The notes: generated by a model not told the origin, from the sequence alone. 64,000 nt of DNA from Glebionis coronaria (GCA_025667525.1 CM046876.1:80137235-80201234); one strand, 5' to 3'. Positions 1-13,074 are shown, counted from the stretch's first letter. Translations and numbers: made by a program.

Positions 1-298
1 AACTACTGTCCTCCGAACCTTTTTACCAGCAGCAGACATGACAGGAACAACATCACTAATTCCAACTACCGAACCAATTACATCTGTTTAACAATAGAAA
101 AGTGTTTAAAGAAAAAACCTTACTAATTTAATATAATTTATTCATGTATATTAAATAAAATATAATTTAAAAAGAAGTAGGAAAATTACCAACAGCATCA
201 TTTTCATAGTACTCATGATCCTCATCCAACAAATGGTTAAATGGCTCAAAAACAAAACCATTAGTGTTGTTGTCAAAAGCATCAACTCGTGTAACAGT
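1..298. repeat. Recent duplicate of 6663-6960
   Basis: Reading base by base, 1-298 matches 6663-6960 with one difference (g at 32, t at 6694). The match covers intron and exon alike and stops abruptly inside an exon: after GTGTAACAGT the left copy goes on into acidic-repeat sequence and the right copy into DBD-A sequence. The left limit is the window edge, so the true length is unknown. Confidence 0.95.
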
Positions 299-300
299 TT

Positions 301-692
301 CTTGAATTGCATTAGCATGATCATCAAGATTGGTGTACCCTTCCTCATGAATATCATCAGTTGAATCATCATCAAATAAATCCGGAAACTTTTTATTTGA
401 ATAAGTATTGTCAAAGCTTTTATCATCTTCCAATTCTTCTCCTAGTTCATCATCAGAATCCTACAATTATAAATATACATTCAAATTAAAAAATATAAAA
501 ATATTCTTATACTAATATAATTAAATTTTAAAGAAACTAAGAATAATATACCAAATTAATGACTTCTTGAATTGCATTAGCATGATCATCAAGATTGGTG
601 TACACTTCCTCATGATTATCATTAGTTGAATCATCATCAAATAAATCCGGAAACTTTTTATTTGAATAAATATTGTCGAAGCTTTCATCATC
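301..692 (-). repeat. Duplicated acidic exon (two copies, about 128 bp each)
   Basis: Bases 301-428 and 566-692 are near-identical and encode the same acidic block, FPDLFDDDST followed by TNLDDHANAIQE. Each copy follows an exon start DSD(E/D). The copies are separated by an intron, so the duplication took an exon with its flanks. Scattered differences show it is older than the 1-298 / 6663-6960 duplication. Confidence 0.85.
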
Positions 693-1493
693 TGTTGGTT
701 CATCAATTAGCTTGAAAGGTTGTACTTTACAACTTGAAGACACAACTTTCTTTTTGGAACGATTAAATCGTATTGGAATATCTTCATCAGAGTCCTACAA
801 CCATAAACATTGTTAATTTTTATTTAACTTTGTTTATACATATAAAGAATGTTTAATAAAGAAAATTAAAAATATACCAAATCAATAACCTCTTCAACTT
901 GATGTCTTTGAGTTGTGTGTTGTTCATAACTGTATTTTTCTTTCTTAACCTAACGAAAATAAGTAATAATGCTGAATATAATATCTATAAAAAAATATGT
1001 TAGAACAAATATAAATAGTAACAAAAACCTGGCCATCATTGATGTTCACATTAACACCATTTTTTAGAAGTCTTCTACGTTTTTGAGGCACAGGTACATC
1101 CTGTCATTATTTTAAAAACTATATTTAACAGGGAAAAAAAATTGCATTAATAATTCATATAAGTACATATAGTTATATGAATACCTTTTCATCATCAGTT
1201 AAATCAATGATTGTTACATCTTTCATTGATTGATAAATTGTTCATTTTGATTAGGATTCTTGTTCTTCAACCTGTAATAATTATCAATTATTATACATGC
1301 ATATTTTTAAAATCAAAACATATAAAACACATTTATAATTAAAACATACATGATTATTGATAATAGGATAAGTTGGTTGCTGGGAATTCATGTTATATTT
1401 GCCTAACATGTAGTTTTGGAAGGTTTTGGTTGATGAAGTTGAAGAAATCTTGTTTCCAGTGCTTCTGTTTTTTTTTCCTGGAAAGCTATTCAT

Positions 1494-4400
1494 TATTGAT
1501 CGAATTTTTGAGATTGAAAATTAAAAAGATAGTTTTGAATGTCACGTAGGGTTTGAATTTATACTAATAATATAAGATTTAGATAATTATGTATGGAATA
1601 TAAAATTTATGGGATTTATACTATAAATTAATTATATCAGTATATTTATTATTAAACTAAAAGATATCTGTGTAATCTTATACATTCGTAATATATTAAA
1701 AGATGTTTATTGCTAAATTAAGAATACATCAAAAGATACTTATCACCAAATAAACAAATTCCTTGGATTAAAAAAATAAACAGATTTAAGCTAATGTAAC
1801 TTATTAAATAATATATATTTTTTTTGTAGATTTTAAAAAGTATTATAACAATACTCTGTATTATTTTCAACTTTCTTTTATCTCTTCAAAGTCAATTCTC
1901 AGCAATTATATATGACTTATCTCATATATAAGCTATACTTATTTTTTTTGTAAAAGAAAGTACAACATCCACCAGTGATCCTTAATCTCCGATCCCATGA
2001 GACTCAAACCAACTCTTTCACCCTTGTTCAGAAAGCCTTTCTACAGTAATCTGGATATAAACAAATTTATCAGTGGGTGATCATTTGATTAAGAAACTTG
2101 AGTCAAACACAGCTAGCTAAAATCATACACGTAAAGTCATCTTTTTTAGTTTGTTCATTGATGAACAATGCTTAAAGCGTGATATAACCGCATAGTCTAG
2201 AGGCTTGTCGGAAGCAAGTGTATAGTCTACAATTCAGGGATGACTTGGAAAAAGTACAATAATGACCCATTACAAAATGAAACTAAGTTGAAAGTCTACT
2301 CTGATATTGAAACTTACATAGGACTTCATGGGATTTTATTTTTTGTTGTGGTCTCTAATCAAGCAACATTTTAATCATGTTTGTTTCACATTTTAAAATT
2401 TATAGCCATGTTTCAGAACTCTAGTCATGTTTTCCCATCAAAACCTGACTATAAAATCTCGTAGTAGACTAAAAAAAAAACCTGCCTATAAAATATGCGA
2501 ATCTGACTCTCAAAATGAATATTGCATAAGCCATATTATGTGTAACACAACAAAATAATATTTTTATAGATATTACTTGCCCAAAATGGTGGGACGGTAG
2601 ATAGTAAGATGCATGCTTGCACTCCACACATAAATTTTGGTCTATAAATTTATGCAAATCTTCAGGTGCAAGGGCTTTTGATGACATCTTTAGATTAGAA
2701 CCTGTAATGCAGAACAAAAAGAACTTGTTCAGAAAGATTGGTATGAAAGCAAGCAGCAAAAATTGATCTTTTGACTCTAAATTAAACCACGACTGCTCCA
2801 ACCAAAAATTGATCACAAATCAGAAGATTATGAACTAAATTTATACGGAAGTACATATAATTTCAGTCGCAGATCTATTTTCATCATGTCAAGTTTGTAG
2901 TGCATAAGGATGCCTTTTGCAAACACTAATAATAAGTTTTTATCTGATAATAAACTAAAAATTCGTTGCAATAAAAGAATTAATGAAGGTACGTTTTAAA
3001 CTCATGAATCAACTATACTTTTTTTGCACAAATCAGCATCATCCACAACACATGAACATCTTCATGTTCATATATAGACCCTGACATGTTACTCTATATC
3101 TTTGGAAAAAGAAACAATCAGTAGTATATTTATTACGATAGTAGCCAATGCCTCGCTTTCAATATCCTCAAAACAATCAGTTGTGATCTTTGGTTCTAAA
3201 ATGCATAAACGTTCCTCTATATCAGGTACCAATATATTTTTGTCAAATAACCCCAACTGGCCAAAACTAACATTAAATCTAAATTTAAGCACTTTAAAGC
3301 CTGCTAATGGAATATAAAAAGATAAGTGGCCTTAAGTTCCCAAAAAGTACTCTAATGTGTTTTGGACATTCACGGATGGCCTTAAGATGTCATAAAAAAT
3401 CAAAAATTATTAACTGTTTAAGACAAATTCTAATATGCGGCACAATAATACTTGGGGCAATGCTACCTTGTCTTATATAAAAATATTGCAAATACACGCT
3501 AGAGGTAGAAGTGTCCCAAATACTTACCCATGAATTCTTCTTTATAATTTTGTTATTGTAGATCAGTCCTACACGCATTTATCCACCTGCAATAGCAAAT
3601 ACGTTAGAATACATGTATTTCTAAATACAAATAAAAACTACTAACATAGGAAAATGGACCAAAAAACATACTTCCCACAATGGAATGTTATTAGCATGTG
3701 GGAATCTGCTCGAGTCTGGTCAATCATGGACTCAAACATAAAGAAAGTGAAGAGGATAAACATAGTACACATATTGATCTAGACACAAATGTCCGCACAA
3801 GACCTACTGATCAAAGGTCACAAAAAGTTATTTAAAACATAAGAGATAAAGAAAGCAAATCACCTACATACATTACTGATAACACATATGTTATATTGAG
3901 TTGTTTATGAAGGAGCGAATACTGTGTCTGCAAATTTATACTGTGTCTGCAAATTTACTCATAGCAAACCTGATACAGAACAGACAGAAGGTCCATTCTG
4001 AAAATCATATCTTAGTTATTCAACTGTTTTCCTCCTTCATATTATAGATGCTTTTCAGCAGTTTGTCATAGTCAGTCGAGCGAGGGTCTGTTACAAAAAA
4101 CAAAAGAACGTTTGCTTCCTTAGACTGGTAGAATATGATTATATAAATACAAAATGTGTCATTTTCAAGATTGACATACATATATACAGTACAGGGCCCG
4201 ATTTGATTTCCAATTAAAGCACAGGTTTTTTATTGGTTATTTAAGTTTGCATTTGCGCGTTTACTTATATTAAGATATAAACAGGTAGAGTAAATGGATA
4301 AAACGACACAGATGCTAATTTTACTTTGGAATAGCACTTGAAATCAATTGAGTTGGTATCTGCTTTTTTTATAATATAAGAGGTCAAATTTGTTGTCATG

Positions 4401-5066
4401 TCTAAACATACAAAATCACAACTTTCAGGTATGTGGCAAACTCTCGGAGCCTAATTAAAGCAGGCACGTTATTACTGGATATGTGCTAGCAGGATATGTG
4501 ATCAGACCAATTCTCGTATACTGTAAGTCGTCCTTTTTTGTGTTTTAAATTTTCAAAAATTTGCATGCTTGAGAATGCAAACAGATAAAACGGGTAGAAT
4601 TTAAAAACTGAATGTGGATATACTTAGGATGAATATGTTGTGGATATGAATTTTGATGTAGTTCTTCCAAACATATACACTATCTTGCTTGAGAATTTGT
4701 GTAAGTAAATATGTATATCTGTAATTTGTTAAAAAATTTCAATTGTATAAGTTTCTGTCAAGAGGCGGCAAAATTAAAGGGGGTATATTTCCTTCTTTTA
4801 GCCTATTCAAATAAAATTAAAAAAACATGAAAGATTGTATAAAAAACATTAAAATCTAAAACAAAACCCAAAAATATTAAAAAAACCAAATCCATAAACT
4901 TATAATAGAGTCAAACCAAATGTATCAAAACAAACAAACCCAACATTTCATGTTTGAATTATTATGTTTAATAAACAAAAATTAAAAACACTTGAAATTG
5001 TATCATTAAAATAAAAATAAACACTTCTAACTTCAATGCAACCAATTATTAGATCTTTTAGTTATT
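1494..5066. other. AT-rich intergenic stretch, no confident gene
   Basis: About 3.6 kb between the two RPA-like genes. I see no LTR pair, Helitron hairpin or recognisable protein. Two exon-like pieces lie on the minus strand. One is 2577-2701, with an acceptor before GTTCTAATC, a donor GTAATATC and the residues CVECKHA. The other is an open stretch at about 3100-3290 containing LVPDIEERLCILEPK. Neither was recognised. A short direct repeat (ATACTGTGTCTGCAAATTTA) lies near 3920-3955. Confidence 0.5.
2577..2701 (-). pseudogene. Unassigned exon-like fragment
   Basis: On the minus strand an acceptor (TTACAG) precedes a 125-base open stretch that ends at GGGCAA with a donor GTAATATC. It reads MSSKALAPEDLHKF, then CVECKHASYY. 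The CxxC pair and bounded splice signals suggest a captured exon, but no family was recognised and chance is possible. Confidence 0.2.
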
Positions 5067-8000
5067 TTATTCTTCATTATCACTTTCAACTTCAGTACCC
5101 TCTTCGACAATTTTTGCTTTCTTAACATTTGAATCTTTACCAATGCTTGGTGTCTCATCTTCCTTTGAATAAGTAACTGTATTAAAACGGCGTTTTGAAT
5201 TTGTCTCATGCATACTACCCTCATCAAAACGACGATTTGAATTTGTCTCCTGCATAGTACCGTCATCAACTTCTTCCTGCTTATTGTCTGCTGATACGTG
5301 TTCCTCACTTGCGTCCTAAAAATATCAAAAAAACACTTAGTTATAAACTAAAATATAATCTCTATTCAATTGAAAGCACCGTAATTCAAAAATTTACCTC
5401 ATCATCAGAATCATGTCCCAAAAAAGTTCTTTTGAAGTGGTTGATTAGTTCAACATCTTTAGAAAAAGCATCACATCGATAATTGTGATCATTCTTCCTC
5501 ACGTTCCACTCAGAATAATAAATTTTAAAAAGATATTCTTTTCCAATTATGTCATTCAATTCTTCGGGCCAATACTCATCTGGGTCCATACCATGTTTCT
5601 CCATCAATTCCCAAGCAGTATGTCCAGGAAGAGTAACAAAGTTGTTGTTGAAAAACAACAATGGTGCTGAACCAGATTCATCCGCCACTCTTACGATGAC
5701 TTTAAACCTATATATTTTAAAAAAACACCCAAAAAATAAAAAATTTATTAATAAAATAAAAAAATAATTCAACTAACCAAAAACGAATTCATACACTACT
5801 TACCTAGATGCTGCTTGTACATTCACATGATCTTCACATATATAAACAGGTGGCCGATTTTGGCGAGTAAGTATATCAACCTTTTTATTACACCTTTTGC
5901 AACCTGTGTACGCCCAACCATGTTCCCTGTGGACTCTGACAATTTTTCCATACACTATACAGTGTGAATCCTGTGATATTAAATGCAAAACGTATTTAAA
6001 TAATGTATATTTTAAAAAATAAAATAAAAGCACATTTGATTTAATAACATACCGGTTCACTATTACGGATGGATCCAACCATTCGTCGTATGGCACCATG
6101 AAAAATCTCACCAATAGTAACAATCTTTACTTCAGGGGCTAACATCTCAATTTTTAATTGATTTTCATTATAACCTTCACGTTCTAGAACCCTTTATAAA
6201 AATAAGAAAAACAAAAAAAAACTTGTTAAATAACTATGAAAAATTAAAATTAAAAAAAAACATGTAGTTACCTTTTTTTGAACTCAACAATTTCAGGCAT
6301 CTTAGGGTTTGTGAAAATCTTTAAACCAAAGAGGGCATTGTGAATTGCGGGTACTCCTGAATTAAGTATAAACATACGTTCAAAAACAATACATAAATGA
6401 ATCACCAAAAACAAAAAAAAAATAGATGTACTTACCGTTCCAGTATTTAACTTTTCCAAGTTGAAGAATAATAACCAAATGTTCTATGCTTGCATGCTTC
6501 TTTGAATATTGATCCCACATGGTAGCCCAGTTATCCCAAAATGTCAAGTCAATACGGTCACCACTATAACATATATGAATAAATTATTAAAAAGTTAAAT
6601 TTATCAAATAATTAAAAAATATATATATAAAATGACAAATATACTTACTCAACATCCTCTATAACTACTGTCCTCCGAACCTTTTTACCAGCATCAGACA
6701 TGACAGGAACAACATCACTAATTCCAACTACCGAACCAATTACATCTGTTTAACAATAGAAAAGTGTTTAAAGAAAAAACCTTACTAATTTAATATAATT
6801 TATTCATGTATATTAAATAAAATATAATTTAAAAAGAAGTAGGAAAATTACCAACAGCATCATTTTCATAGTACTCATGATCCTCATCCAACAAATGGTT
6901 AAATGGCTCAAAAACAAAACCATTAGTGTTGTTGTCAAAAGCATCAACTCGTGTAACAGTAGTATTTCTATAAAAGCTAATCTTGTACCTATGTGGTAAC
7001 AATGGTAGCCTTCCACCATTCTCAGCAATTCTAAAATTGGATAGTATGTAACATTGACCTATCTCAAATAATGATTGAAACCTAAACATAAATTCCTTTT
7101 TTATATAAACTTGTATTCTTGTGTTCTGCAATAAAAAAAATCAACACATCAAACAAAATTTTTAAATGTAATGACATATTAAATAAAAAGGAACTGAACA
7201 TACATTAACATCTTGGATCACAAGATCGAGACTGTAAGGATCATGAGCAGCATTCAACCGGTGCGATTGCCATATAGATATACAACGGCTTTTGATAGAT
7301 ATGCAATCTAACATAGGATCAACTTCGCTTATAGGTGTTATTTTCTTCTCATTCTCATTCACTGTAAAAAAAAATATATAAAAACAATCAATATATTGAA
7401 AAACACATGATTGTCTACTAAAACTAACCTTCAAATTTACGAGATGAGCCAAAAGACTTTGAACTTCCTTTAACAAAACCACCTCTAGAACTTGTAGCAC
7501 CTACATTATTTTTGTAATTCTGGCTATCAAAACCTGTAGCATAAAATAAAATAAAGGTTTGTTAAATTAATGTTGCAGTGACCTTGACACAATGTATATT
7601 GTACAAAATCGAGAAGCAAGAATGACCACGTTTGCTAAGGTATGTCTATTTATTAAGTTACACGATTAAAGCTAATAGTAGTTGTTTATCTTCTGAATGG
7701 CCACGTTTAATAAGGTATGTCGCATGTCCCCTCTTTCTCGTGTGGCAACCGAGATCGTGACAAGCACCACCACTGGTACATCAATCGCCACGTTTGATAA
7801 GGTATGTCTCATGTCCCCTATTTCTCATCATTCCGACAATATATACAGGTTTTATATGTCAACAGATTAAAGAAATTAACAGATTAAAAAAACCCTAAGA
7901 TGAAAAAACCGTACCTAAGATTAAAAGAAATTAACAGATTAAAGTTATCTGATGTATGTATCAGTTAACTCTTTTCAAGATCCTATCAGTTAACACCATA

Positions 8001-9410
8001 TCAATATCTATAGTTGTTAGATATCACTATCCTATCAGCTAGGTGAACAATTGAATTAATTTTGTTAGCTCGCTCAGTACATGCCTAGGTATTTCATAAG
8101 TATTTGGTACCTACAATATAATGGTATTTCTCAGATTTACCAAAAGATTGTGAACTGATCTTAGCATTGAAGACACTGATGGAGGCAGGTGGTGGGGAGG
8201 GGTGGCGCGTGAATGACATAAATTATGGTGAGGTGATGGAGCGAGGGTTAGAGATGATGTGGCAGGCGCCGGATTGTGACGAATGCGCGAAAAGTGGGGA
8301 AGATGTTGGTTGAATAAGAAGGTGCTACTACTAAAGGGTGGGAATATAATATAAGACCATCCTTTAATTGCAGCGAGCTTCTAAACCAAATACAACATTG
8401 TAAGGTAAGCCATAGTTTAATTTCATATTGGTGGTGGAAACTGCTGTGTAAGAGGGTGAAACATGGGAGGAGCAAATTCTAAAAAAAGCATTGAGCGATA
8501 CACATAGCACCTAAAACTATATCAGTATCTGAACATTCACACCAGTTAAAATTGGTAAATGTCATCTTCACATGCCATGATTACTTCATGTTTCTTATCA
8601 GAAGATATGTAGTATTGGATGGATGAGCAGTATAGCAGCATCTAAACCAGACTCTGCTGGTGAGATCCGAACGTTGTACATTGTAATACGATACTTACAA
8701 TCTAACTATTTTATTTTATCAGATGGGTGGATCGGCACAGAGGTTAGAATAGCAGCTTATTGACTATGCTTTCAGGTAATTTAAAAACTATACTTCATAC
8801 TTCTGATATGCATACGATACTTACAATCTAACTATTTTATTTTAACAGATGGGTGGATCGGCACAGAGGTTAGAATATCAGCTTATTGACTATGCTTTCA
8901 GGTAATTTAAAAACTATACTTCATACTTCTGATATGCATCCATGAACTACACTATTAAAAAAGATAAAACTGAAGACAAACCTTTTGAACTTGATCCAAC
9001 ACGAGAACTTGATCCAGCACGAGACATTGCAGCATTACTTACTCCTGAAAAAAAAAAAAACGAACATCAATATACATAGAATACTGACATAAAAAAAGCC
9101 AATATTCTAACTATATTATATAAAAATTACCTGCAGATTGACATGAGGAGACGGTTTTTGAACGCCCACTTCCGTCAGAGATATCTTGATGTGCACGGAC
9201 ACTCACTGAACGTCCATTACTTATGCTACCATCATCACCAATTCCAGAAGTTACAGGAAAGAAACATTCAGGATCACATACAGAAGGAGGTTTTGGATTT
9301 GTGTTGGTTGAACGTGTAGTTGAATTTTTTCTTGGGTAGTTGTTAGATGGTGCTGCAGTTTGGTTTTGGTAATCCATCTTAGTGTTTTTCCTAGTTGCAT
9401 ATCGATTCAT
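5067..9410 (-). CDS. Replication protein A 70-kDa (RPA1)-like ssDNA-binding protein, 12 exons
   Basis: Exons read as 9131-9410, 8982-9044, 7429-7533, 7204-7361, 6852-7125, 6649-6745, 6436-6563, 6272-6356, 6053-6191, 5804-5970, 5398-5707 and 5067-5315. All have GT/AG borders, phases fit, and the sum is 2055 bases: 684 residues plus stop, with no internal stop. Residues 1-150 are Ser/Asn/Gly-rich and disordered-looking. About 150-290 is a DBD-A OB fold (CISIWQSHRL, RIQVYIKKEF). About 293-400 is DBD-B (VIGSVVGISD, DLTFWDNWAT). About 440-600 is DBD-C, with zinc ligands C467, C470, C488 and H491 (GCKRC, CEDH) and the strand RFKVIVRVADESG. The tail is acidic with two KRRF/NRRF repeats. RPA1 binds single-stranded DNA in replication and repair, and plant Helitrons carry such genes. 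The Helitron-like 5' end at 9946 fits that. A TATA box candidate lies at 9538-9545. Start MNRYATRK was chosen as the first Met of a plausible N-terminus; an earlier in-frame Met exists at 9554. Intron 2 is long (1.45 kb) and holds insertions. Splicing is inferred from sequence only. Confidence 0.83.
7625..7830 (+). repeat. Three copies of a CCACGTTT..AAGGTATGTC motif inside intron 2
   Basis: Copies start near 7627, 7700 and 7788. The last two continue into CATGTCCCCT and TTTCTC. Each contains AAG|GTATGTC, a good plant 5' splice site on the plus strand, opposite to the host gene. They may be duplicated exon ends of a captured gene. No protein family recognised. Confidence 0.5.
8179..8310 (+). 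pseudogene. Possible wall-associated receptor kinase exon fragment (WAK-associated domain)
   Basis: A plus-strand open stretch inside intron 2 of the RPA-like gene reads INYGEVMERGLEMMWQAPD followed by CDECAKSGED and soon a stop. The spacing W-x4-C-x2-C-x2-SG resembles the cysteine-rich end of the extracellular region of WAK/LRK10L receptor-like kinases, which usually continues with another glycine and a cysteine, absent here. It is antisense to its host intron and too short to function. This is my tentative family reading. Confidence 0.3.
8686..8937 (+). repeat. 126-bp exact-period tandem duplication containing an exon-like unit
   Basis: Units 8686-8811 and 8812-8937 differ at only a few bases. 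Each holds a pyrimidine-rich tract, an AG acceptor, about 55 coding-like bases (GGSAQRLEYQLIDYAFR in the second unit, a stop in the same frame of the first) and a GTAATTT donor on the plus strand. The unit looks like a captured exon that duplicated after capture. The protein was not recognised. Confidence 0.85.
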
Positions 9411-9537
9411 GGTTGTGAAGATTTTTGGGTTATTGAAAACGATCTTTGTGAAGATGTTTTGGGTTATTAAAAACGATCGGTGATTTTGAGGTTTTGGGAT
9501 ATTGTAAATAATGGTTTGAGAGATCACGGTGTGTTTG

Positions 9538-9545
9538 TTTTTATA
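9538..9545 (-). promoter_or_regulatory. Candidate TATA box of the RPA-like gene
   Basis: TATAAAAA on the minus strand, about 130 bases upstream of the start codon at 9410. The leader between them holds two copies of a GTGAAGAT...GGGTTATT...AAAACGATC segment (about 9415-9475). Confidence 0.4.
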
Positions 9546-9570
9546 GGATAACAATAGGGTTACGTAGCAT

Positions 9571-9829
9571 TCAAGTATAGTTATTATATATTTAGTAAAA
9601 ATAGATTTAGAAAAGATTTATATCAAATCTTTAGTCGTAGATATCTACGGGTATTTTTATGTAAATCTAATACGTATTATTCAAGTATACTTATTATATA
9701 TTTAGTAAAAATTGATTTAGAAAAGATTTATATCAAATCTTTTGTTGTAGATATCTAAAATATCTTTACACGTACATAGCTAATATTTGTAGATATCTAA
9801 AATATATTTACACGTACATAGCTAATATT
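9571..9829. repeat. Two short tandem duplications (110 bp and 42 bp periods)
   Basis: TCAAGTATA..TTATTATATATTTAG starts at 9571 and again at 9681. Within the second copy a TGTAGATATCTAAAATAT unit starts at 9746 and 9788. They lie between the RPA-like gene promoter and the proposed Helitron 5' end. Confidence 0.75.
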
Positions 9830-9915
9830 TAAACGAATTTTAGACAATTAAGGAAGGTAAGTACCAATGAAATAATGTCACGTAGGATATGACATGACGC
9901 TTTTTATTTTCTTAT

Positions 9916-9946
9916 GTCAAACTTAGCCCCATATATATATTATAGA
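9916..9946 (-). mobile_element. Candidate Helitron 5' terminus
   Basis: On the minus strand an A at 9947 is followed by TCTATAATATATATATGGGG, the TC start and A/T-rich lead expected of a plant Helitron 5' end, sitting next to TA-rich DNA. The RPA-like gene follows in the same orientation 0.5 kb downstream. The matching 3' hairpin and CTAG were not found to the left inside the window, so the element probably runs past base 1. Confidence 0.5.
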
Positions 9947-11499
<1,553 letters not shown>

Positions 11500-11905
11500 A
11501 TGACTTATGATTGTCATTTAACTTTTGTTATTTGATAAATATTTGTTTGTAATGTCTGGTTCATGGGCATGACTTCTGAATTAAAAAACAAAGTGATTTA
11601 AAAAAATCGAGTAAAAAAGCACATACCTTAATAAAAATACTTACAAATCCATTTAATTTAGAGATAATATAGCAAGTTTCACATATGGGCGATTGAAGTT
11701 GTCAATGAATTCATAAAATGACTGTAAAAAGAAAAACATAAACCCTTATATAATCTCACAAATCACAAGTCCCATTTTAGCAAATTCATATTCTTCTAAT
11801 TAAGAAACAAATTATGTTTGATGTTATATTACAGAATTTCTGTTGAACTTTTGAATTATTTAATTATGCGCTTAATCTTTAAAAAATGTATCAAGTTACT
11901 GACGC

Positions 11906-12188
11906 TTAGAGCATCCACTATGGTAGTTTAAGAAGGAGTTTATAAAATGATGAAGAGTCTAACAGTTTATAAACTATAGTGGAGATAGGATTATAAATAG
12001 GTTTATGATGTATATGTCTAGAATTTTGATCTCTTCAAAATTTAATGCGTTTGTAAACATTAAGAATTTTTAAATTCGAAGAGGTTTATACATAGTGCAA
12101 AAAGGTTTATAAAGCCAAAAAATTTATACATTAATGATGTTATTTATTTTAGACCTTTAAAAACATTCAACCATTGTGGATGCTCTTA
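11906..12188. mobile_element. MITE with GAGCATCC ends and TTA target duplication
   Basis: The body is 11909-12185 (277 bp). Terminal inverted repeats GAGCATCCACTATGG and, reversed on the right, GAGCATCCACAATGG differ at one base. TTA flanks both ends (11906-11908 and 12186-12188). A 3-bp TTA duplication fits PIF/Harbinger-type MITEs. There is no coding sequence. Confidence 0.87.
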
Positions 12189-12424
12189 GAACCATGATTA
12201 GTTGCAACAAAAACATCTATTAATGTGGTTCATTTGTGGTTGATTTCATTATTATATAGCAATAAGCTTATATCTTTTGTGCATGTCTGTGCAATGTATA
12301 AAACTAAAGAACTGTTAACCCATAATATAAACATGAATTATGCGGTTTTATATTAGAAAAAATTAATGAGATTTAAGCCTGGGTCGAAACTAAAGACTTC
12401 TTTTATGGTAGTCGAGCAAGCTTC

Positions 12425-12559
12425 TTTTCAGCAACAATCGACAAAAGCCTTGACACTCCTGAGTCCACATATCATATTCTCTTTAACTCCGATATTCAAA
12501 CTCCACCACTCCACGAATACTTGTCCTTGGTCCAAAGTACCGCCTTTGTTCGCCGCCAT
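12425..12559 (-). pseudogene. Unassigned coding-like first-exon fragment
   Basis: Minus-strand open stretch starting ATGGCGGCGAAC at 12559 (MAANKGGTLDQGQVFVEWW) and ending at a TGA after 44 residues, with readable sequence continuing beyond. GC content is higher than its surroundings, which suggests former exon sequence, probably Helitron cargo. The family was not recognised. Confidence 0.3.
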
Positions 12560-12627
12560 CAAACAGATTAAGTAGCAAGTGTATAACTAAAAGAAATGTT
12601 AATGAAACAACATGTTTACATGCTTTT

Positions 12628-12657
12628 CTAGTGGCAAAACCCGCCCGATGGACGGGT
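12628..12657 (-). mobile_element. Helitron 3' terminus 2, same orientation as terminus 1
   Basis: A perfect-stem variant ACCCGTCC-ATC-GGGCGGGT (minus; one G-T-type difference in the stem) at 12639-12657 is followed by TTTGCCACTAG. The resemblance to terminus 1 extends into TAAGTCATA and beyond. The base after CTAG is A rather than the usual T, so this end may have been bypassed or may have mutated after insertion. Confidence 0.72.
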
Positions 12658-13074
12658 ATGACTTATAATTGTCGTTTTCATTGATTTATTTAGCTAAATA
12701 TTATTGTTAATAAATTATATTCTTTAAACATAGTGGACACATTTTTCGAATTATTTATATTAGTTATATTATTTATTTTGTATATTTTTTGTACTAAGTA
12801 TATAGACTCGTATTAAGTTTATCTTATATTGTGGTTTATAAAACATCAAAAGACATATACACTAATTAATATAAAGATTAAAAGTAATTTATTTTTTAAA
12901 ATATGAGAATTAATCGAGATTATTTTAATCAAAGGGACTATGACTAAACATTGTGGCTGTCGAAGCATGAGTTTGATGTTAGTGCATATAACTCAGGTTT
13001 AAGAAATATGGATATACTTTCATTTTAAAACAGTAATAAACACAATGTCAGACGATTAAATTGTGCCTAAGTCA

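Larger units (their letters stand above)
1..1493 (-). pseudogene. Chimeric RPA-like (OB-fold) gene with SUMO-interaction-like exons, 3' part outside window
   Basis: Spliced minus-strand gene, start codon at 1491-1493. Exons read as 1350-1493, 1185-1271, 1029-1100, 878-949, 552-794, 190-460 and 1-83 (continuing off the window), each with GT/AG borders and compatible phases. Exon 1 is Ser/Thr/Asn-rich. Exon 2 ends with IIDLTDDE, exon 4 ends VEEVIDL and exon 5 starts DSDED, exon 5 ends VINL and exon 6 starts DSDDE. Hydrophobic-acidic motifs of this kind are typical SUMO-interaction motifs. Exon 3 has a basic KRRR patch. From about base 298 exon 6 joins the second half of an RPA DBD-A OB fold, and exon 7 begins DBD-B (VIGSVVGISD), as in the gene at 5067-9410. 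Exon 2 has two in-frame stops, TAA and TGA, each one C-to-T step from CAA and CGA, so this copy is probably dead unless exon 2 is skipped (87 bases, phase-neutral). TATAAATT lies at 1556-1563. Splicing is inferred. Confidence 0.72.
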
